From Clostridiales bacterium (GTDB lineage: Bacteria; Bacillota_A; Clostridia; Saccharofermentanales; Saccharofermentanaceae): a stretch of DNA of 7,165 bases. Below the pieces are notes generated by a model, which was not told the origin of the DNA, made no database searches, and saw nothing but the letters and a program-made list of their open reading frames with translations. The position numbers and the translations under genes are program-made. The stretch is from assembly GCA_017649745.1 (NCBI GenBank), contig JAGCGE010000030.1, positions 1 through 7,165 on the forward strand, given 5' to 3'. The stretch's first letter is position 1; every line of letters begins with the position of its first letter. Below are positions 4,792-7,165 of this stretch, piece by piece.

Positions 4792-7165
4792 ATGTATAGT
4801 ATATACACTCTTGATTCAAATGGCGGACAGTGCATATACAACGACAAATACCCTCTCTCCGCATACGCGGTAAAGTCTCCAACGCTCAAAATGGTAGATA
4901 GCTCGGCAGGGTCGCTTGAAATGACTCTGCCGCCTACCAATAGGGCGTATGATATTTTAAAGCGTATGAAAACCCATCTTGTCGTTAAACGGTATGACGA
5001 GGAAATTTGGGAGGGACGAGTTGTAGAAGATACCTACGACTTCCAAAACAATCGAAAAGTATATTGCGAAGGTGCGCTCGCATATTTCAATGATACGTGC
5101 CAGCCGCAATGCGAATACAAAACAACAACGCTTACTCTTTTCTTACAATCCGTAATTGATATTCACAACTCCAAAGTTCCTGATAGTAGAAAAATTTATT
5201 TCGATTATCAGAACGTTGATAGTGGGGTTATTGATTATAAGGCGACACAGTACCAAAAGACATTAGAGGTATTAAATTCTGTATGTGAAGAGTACGGTTG
5301 TCATATGCAGCTTGTAATTAAGAGAGTTCAGACCGGAACATCTGTCGATCCTGATACGCAGGAAGAAATCCCAATTTACGAAAGAAGACGATTAGTAAGG
5401 TTTTTCAAGGGCGTTATAGGGTCTTCGGCTCAGACGGTCGAGTTCGGAAAGAATCTCTTAGAGTACAGTAAAAACTATGATCTTACATCTCTTGCACCGG
5501 TTGTTTTGCCTCTTGGAGCAAAGAAAGAGAGATCTAATTCCTCGCAGACAGGCGAACCGATCGACCTTACAACAGCGATTGAGTATACGTCCGATTTGGG
5601 CTACGGTGTGATTAAGACCTATTCTGACTTTTGCACGTTGCAGACCAAAGAATACATCGATGATCTAACGCATCACCTTGGCCCTTACATTGTTGATCAT
5701 AGCGGAACGTCAAACACTTACCCAGGTCATTATGTTGCTGTTTTAAAGGTTAAGGCGTCGACCGAAGAAAAACAGAGCACGGTTTACATTTCGTCTAGAA
5801 ATTATGGCGGAATGGGAATGTATTTCTTTGCTAATCCATCAAACGATTATAATAGCTGCGAGTACGTTGGTGATTCTTATGCTAAGTTCGCAAGTACGTC
5901 TACAGGATTCACCGATATTGTTGACGCATCGGTCACCGTTCCTTACGCGACAGCAGAACACGCCGAGGGTTGGTATTGGCTGTTTGTTGGGTCTTTTGGC
6001 GGTGACATTGCCCTTCGCGTTAATAAACCGGCTGAAATTTCTGACAATTTAGACGAATACTACACCGTTGAAGACGCTTTAGTTTCTTCTATAAATCTTG
6101 TTTCGACCATCCCCGCGATTGAATATGGCAAGATTTATTGTCAAGGTGAGACTAATCCGGGTGGAACATATGACGATAGTAACCACAAGTTCATCAGAAC
6201 AACCGAATTTATTCAAAATGGCACCGGAGTATTCGGCCCGGGGCTCTATAGTGTAAGAATTGCCACAAATAACAATCATTCGATTCAGGCTAGAGTTATT
6301 CAGTATCAGTCTGATAATACGTTCGTGGCAAGTACAGATTGGATTTCACTACCTGGTAGATTCGATGTAACTTACACAAATGGCGTAAAGCTCAAAATAA
6401 TGTTTAAGTACGGTGATACGACACAGGATTTTGTTCTTACTGGTGATGACGCTTTCGCTTTTACAGCTTTCGAGATCGTTAAAGGCGAGAAATTTGGAAG
6501 TCTGTATGTTACGTCTCAGTCAAGGAATCTGTTTAATACACAGCTTGAACAGGGCGATTTGATCGATTCTGGAGCCCTGATAGGGATGCCTGGAAGTAGC
6601 TCTAATACGTTTGTTATGAGAACTGCAAGCCTTCTTGGTAAGGTCGATCCATCCCCAGTTGATGGTGAAGGTGTTACAGAGACTGGATTTACTGATGATC
6701 ACACGTATTTGCTTTCTGGGTCTGTAACGCAGCCCGATCCCGATTTCACGAGAGGCGTTCTTTGCCGAATCTATATGTATGATATGGATGACGATCAATG
6801 CATCGGGATATTCCATGATGAGGGCACAGATCCTAATGTCGATGACGGATGGGGTACAATGCCTAGAAAGTTTACTGTTCCTCAGACGTGCAGACTCAAA
6901 TTCGAGTTCAAGTATCAGCACGATTCACCTATTAGTTATGCTGGACTTACTGATATTATGCTCGAAGAAGATGCTAACATTCCGTCTATGTATGAGCCAT
7001 CAAATACGTCATTTGAAGAATATGGATGGATCGAAACGGCGATTACTTGGGATGACATTACAAATCCCGACGATTTATATTACAGAGCCAAGTCTTATTT
7101 AGCGTCTGGTCAGTTTGATAAGATGACTTTAGATGTGACCGCTCTCGATTTGTCTGTGCTTGGAG
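4792..7165 (+). CDS. Tail tip protein, Tal-like / phage minor structural protein (3' partial)
   Basis: Tal forms the trimeric plug under Dit and contacts the host; many carry C-terminal peptidoglycan hydrolases or binding domains. The frame is open for 791 codons to the window end. N-terminal signatures match the phage minor structural protein family: AGSLEMTLPPTNRAYD (residues 39-54), IWEGRV (72-77), YCEGALAYFND (91-101), an HN pair (125-126), VEFGKNLLEYSKNYD (216-230) and PLGA (240-243). The closing motif of the same body, YGWIETAITWDDI (744-756) followed by DDLYYRAKSYL and TLDVTALDLSVLG (to 791), appears only about 500 residues later. The intervening sequence is beta-rich and looks like inserted modules. 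No catalytic endopeptidase, lysozyme or collagen-like repeat is visible, but the C-terminus is outside the window, so lytic activity cannot be judged. The start is supported by GGGAGG nine bases upstream and tight spacing to Dit. Confidence 0.86.
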   Translation, partial: MYSIYTLDSNGGQCIYNDKYPLSAYAVKSPTLKMVDSSAGSLEMTLPPTNRAYDILKRMKTHLVVKRYDEEIWEGRVVEDTYDFQNNRKVYCEGALAYFNDTCQPQCEYKTTTLTLFLQSVIDIHNSKVPDSRKIYFDYQNVDSGVIDYKATQYQKTLEVLNSVCEEYGCHMQLVIKRVQTGTSVDPDTQEEIPIYERRRLVRFFKGVIGSSAQTVEFGKNLLEYSKNYDLTSLAPVVLPLGAKKERSNSSQTGEPIDLTTAIEYTSDLGYGVIKTYSDFCTLQTKEYIDDLTHHLGPYIVDHSGTSNTYPGHYVAVLKVKASTEEKQSTVYISSRNYGGMGMYFFANPSNDYNSCEYVGDSYAKFASTSTGFTDIVDASVTVPYATAEHAEGWYWLFVGSFGGDIALRVNKPAEISDNLDEYYTVEDALVSSINLVSTIPAIEYGKIYCQGETNPGGTYDDSNHKFIRTTEFIQNGTGVFGPGLYSVRIATNNNHSIQARVIQYQSDNTFVASTDWISLPGRFDVTYTNGVKLKIMFKYGDTTQDFVLTGDDAFAFTAFEIVKGEKFGSLYVTSQSRNLFNTQLEQGDLIDSGALIGMPGSSSNTFVMRTASLLGKVDPSPVDGEGVTETGFTDDHTYLLSGSVTQPDPDFTRGVLCRIYMYDMDDDQCIGIFHDEGTDPNVDDGWGTMPRKFTVPQTCRLKFEFKYQHDSPISYAGLTDIMLEEDANIPSMYEPSNTSFEEYGWIETAITWDDITNPDDLYYRAKSYLASGQFDKMTLDVTALDLSVLG
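5701..7005 (+). other. Beta-rich insert of up to three modules within the Tal-like protein
   Basis: Three segments lie between the two halves of the Tal body. Module A (5701-6036, residues 304-415) opens with YPGHYVAVLKVKAS and alternates short beta strands with Gly/Asn turns. Module B (6112-6480, residues 441-563) has KFIRTTEF, GLYSVRIATNNN, and RVIQYQSDNTFVASTDWISL, like the sugar-binding-type sandwich modules common in tail and Lachnospiraceae-phage proteins. Module C (6526-7005, residues 579-738) starts RNLFNTQ and ends with IMLEEDANIPSMYEPS, the frequent 'MLEEGS..T.YEP' ending of phage tail binding modules. Boundaries are by eye, and the receptor-binding role is inference. Confidence 0.55.

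Noticed and set aside
5804..7102. Plus-strand frames of 82 and 107 codons (5804-6052, 6779-7102) and minus-strand frames inside the Tal gene
   Set aside because: They are out-of-frame shadows of a continuous Tal reading frame with family motifs and lack start signals.

Overview
The window is the distal half of a tail gene module from a long-tailed (siphovirus-type) phage or prophage. All genes lie on the + strand and coding is continuous. The order is the classic one: tape measure protein (its start lies before the window), distal tail protein (Dit), then the tail-tip / tail-associated lysin-type protein (Tal), which runs off the right edge. Family signatures in the Dit and Tal proteins, strong AGGAGG-type ribosome binding sites and moderate base composition fit a phage of gut Bacillota (Clostridia-like) or possibly Actinomycetota. 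The host cannot be fixed from this window.

Positions 2-3855 encode the tape measure protein, split into two reading frames. The first frame (2-2983) holds an amphipathic N-terminal part, about six quasi-repeats of roughly 64 residues made of paired hydrophobic helices, and a Phe/Trp-rich 11-residue repeat zone. It ends at a TGA. The second frame (-1 relative to the first; open from 2962, first ATG 2974, stop 3855) carries the usual tape measure C-terminus with a DEHSPSK motif and a final VGEIAGPLDAELG segment. A single missing T in the TT of AATTCTTC at 2960-2967 would explain the split best, though reinitiation at the overlapping ATG is possible.

Positions 3868-4788 encode a 306-residue Dit protein, preceded by a near-perfect ribosome binding site that overlaps the tape measure stop. 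Three bases after the Dit stop, and also behind a strong ribosome binding site, the Tal-like protein starts at 4792 and stays open to the window end (791 codons). Its body appears to be interrupted by a long beta-rich insert containing up to three modules that resemble carbohydrate- or receptor-binding sandwiches.

Together the products would set tail length and form the DNA-ejection channel (tape measure), cap the tail tube (Dit) and build the host-contacting tip (Tal). No promoter, terminator, RNA gene, CRISPR array, mobile element or defence system is visible. Nothing here looks like a wholly new system. The points most worth a second look are the tape measure frame break and the modular insert in the tip protein.
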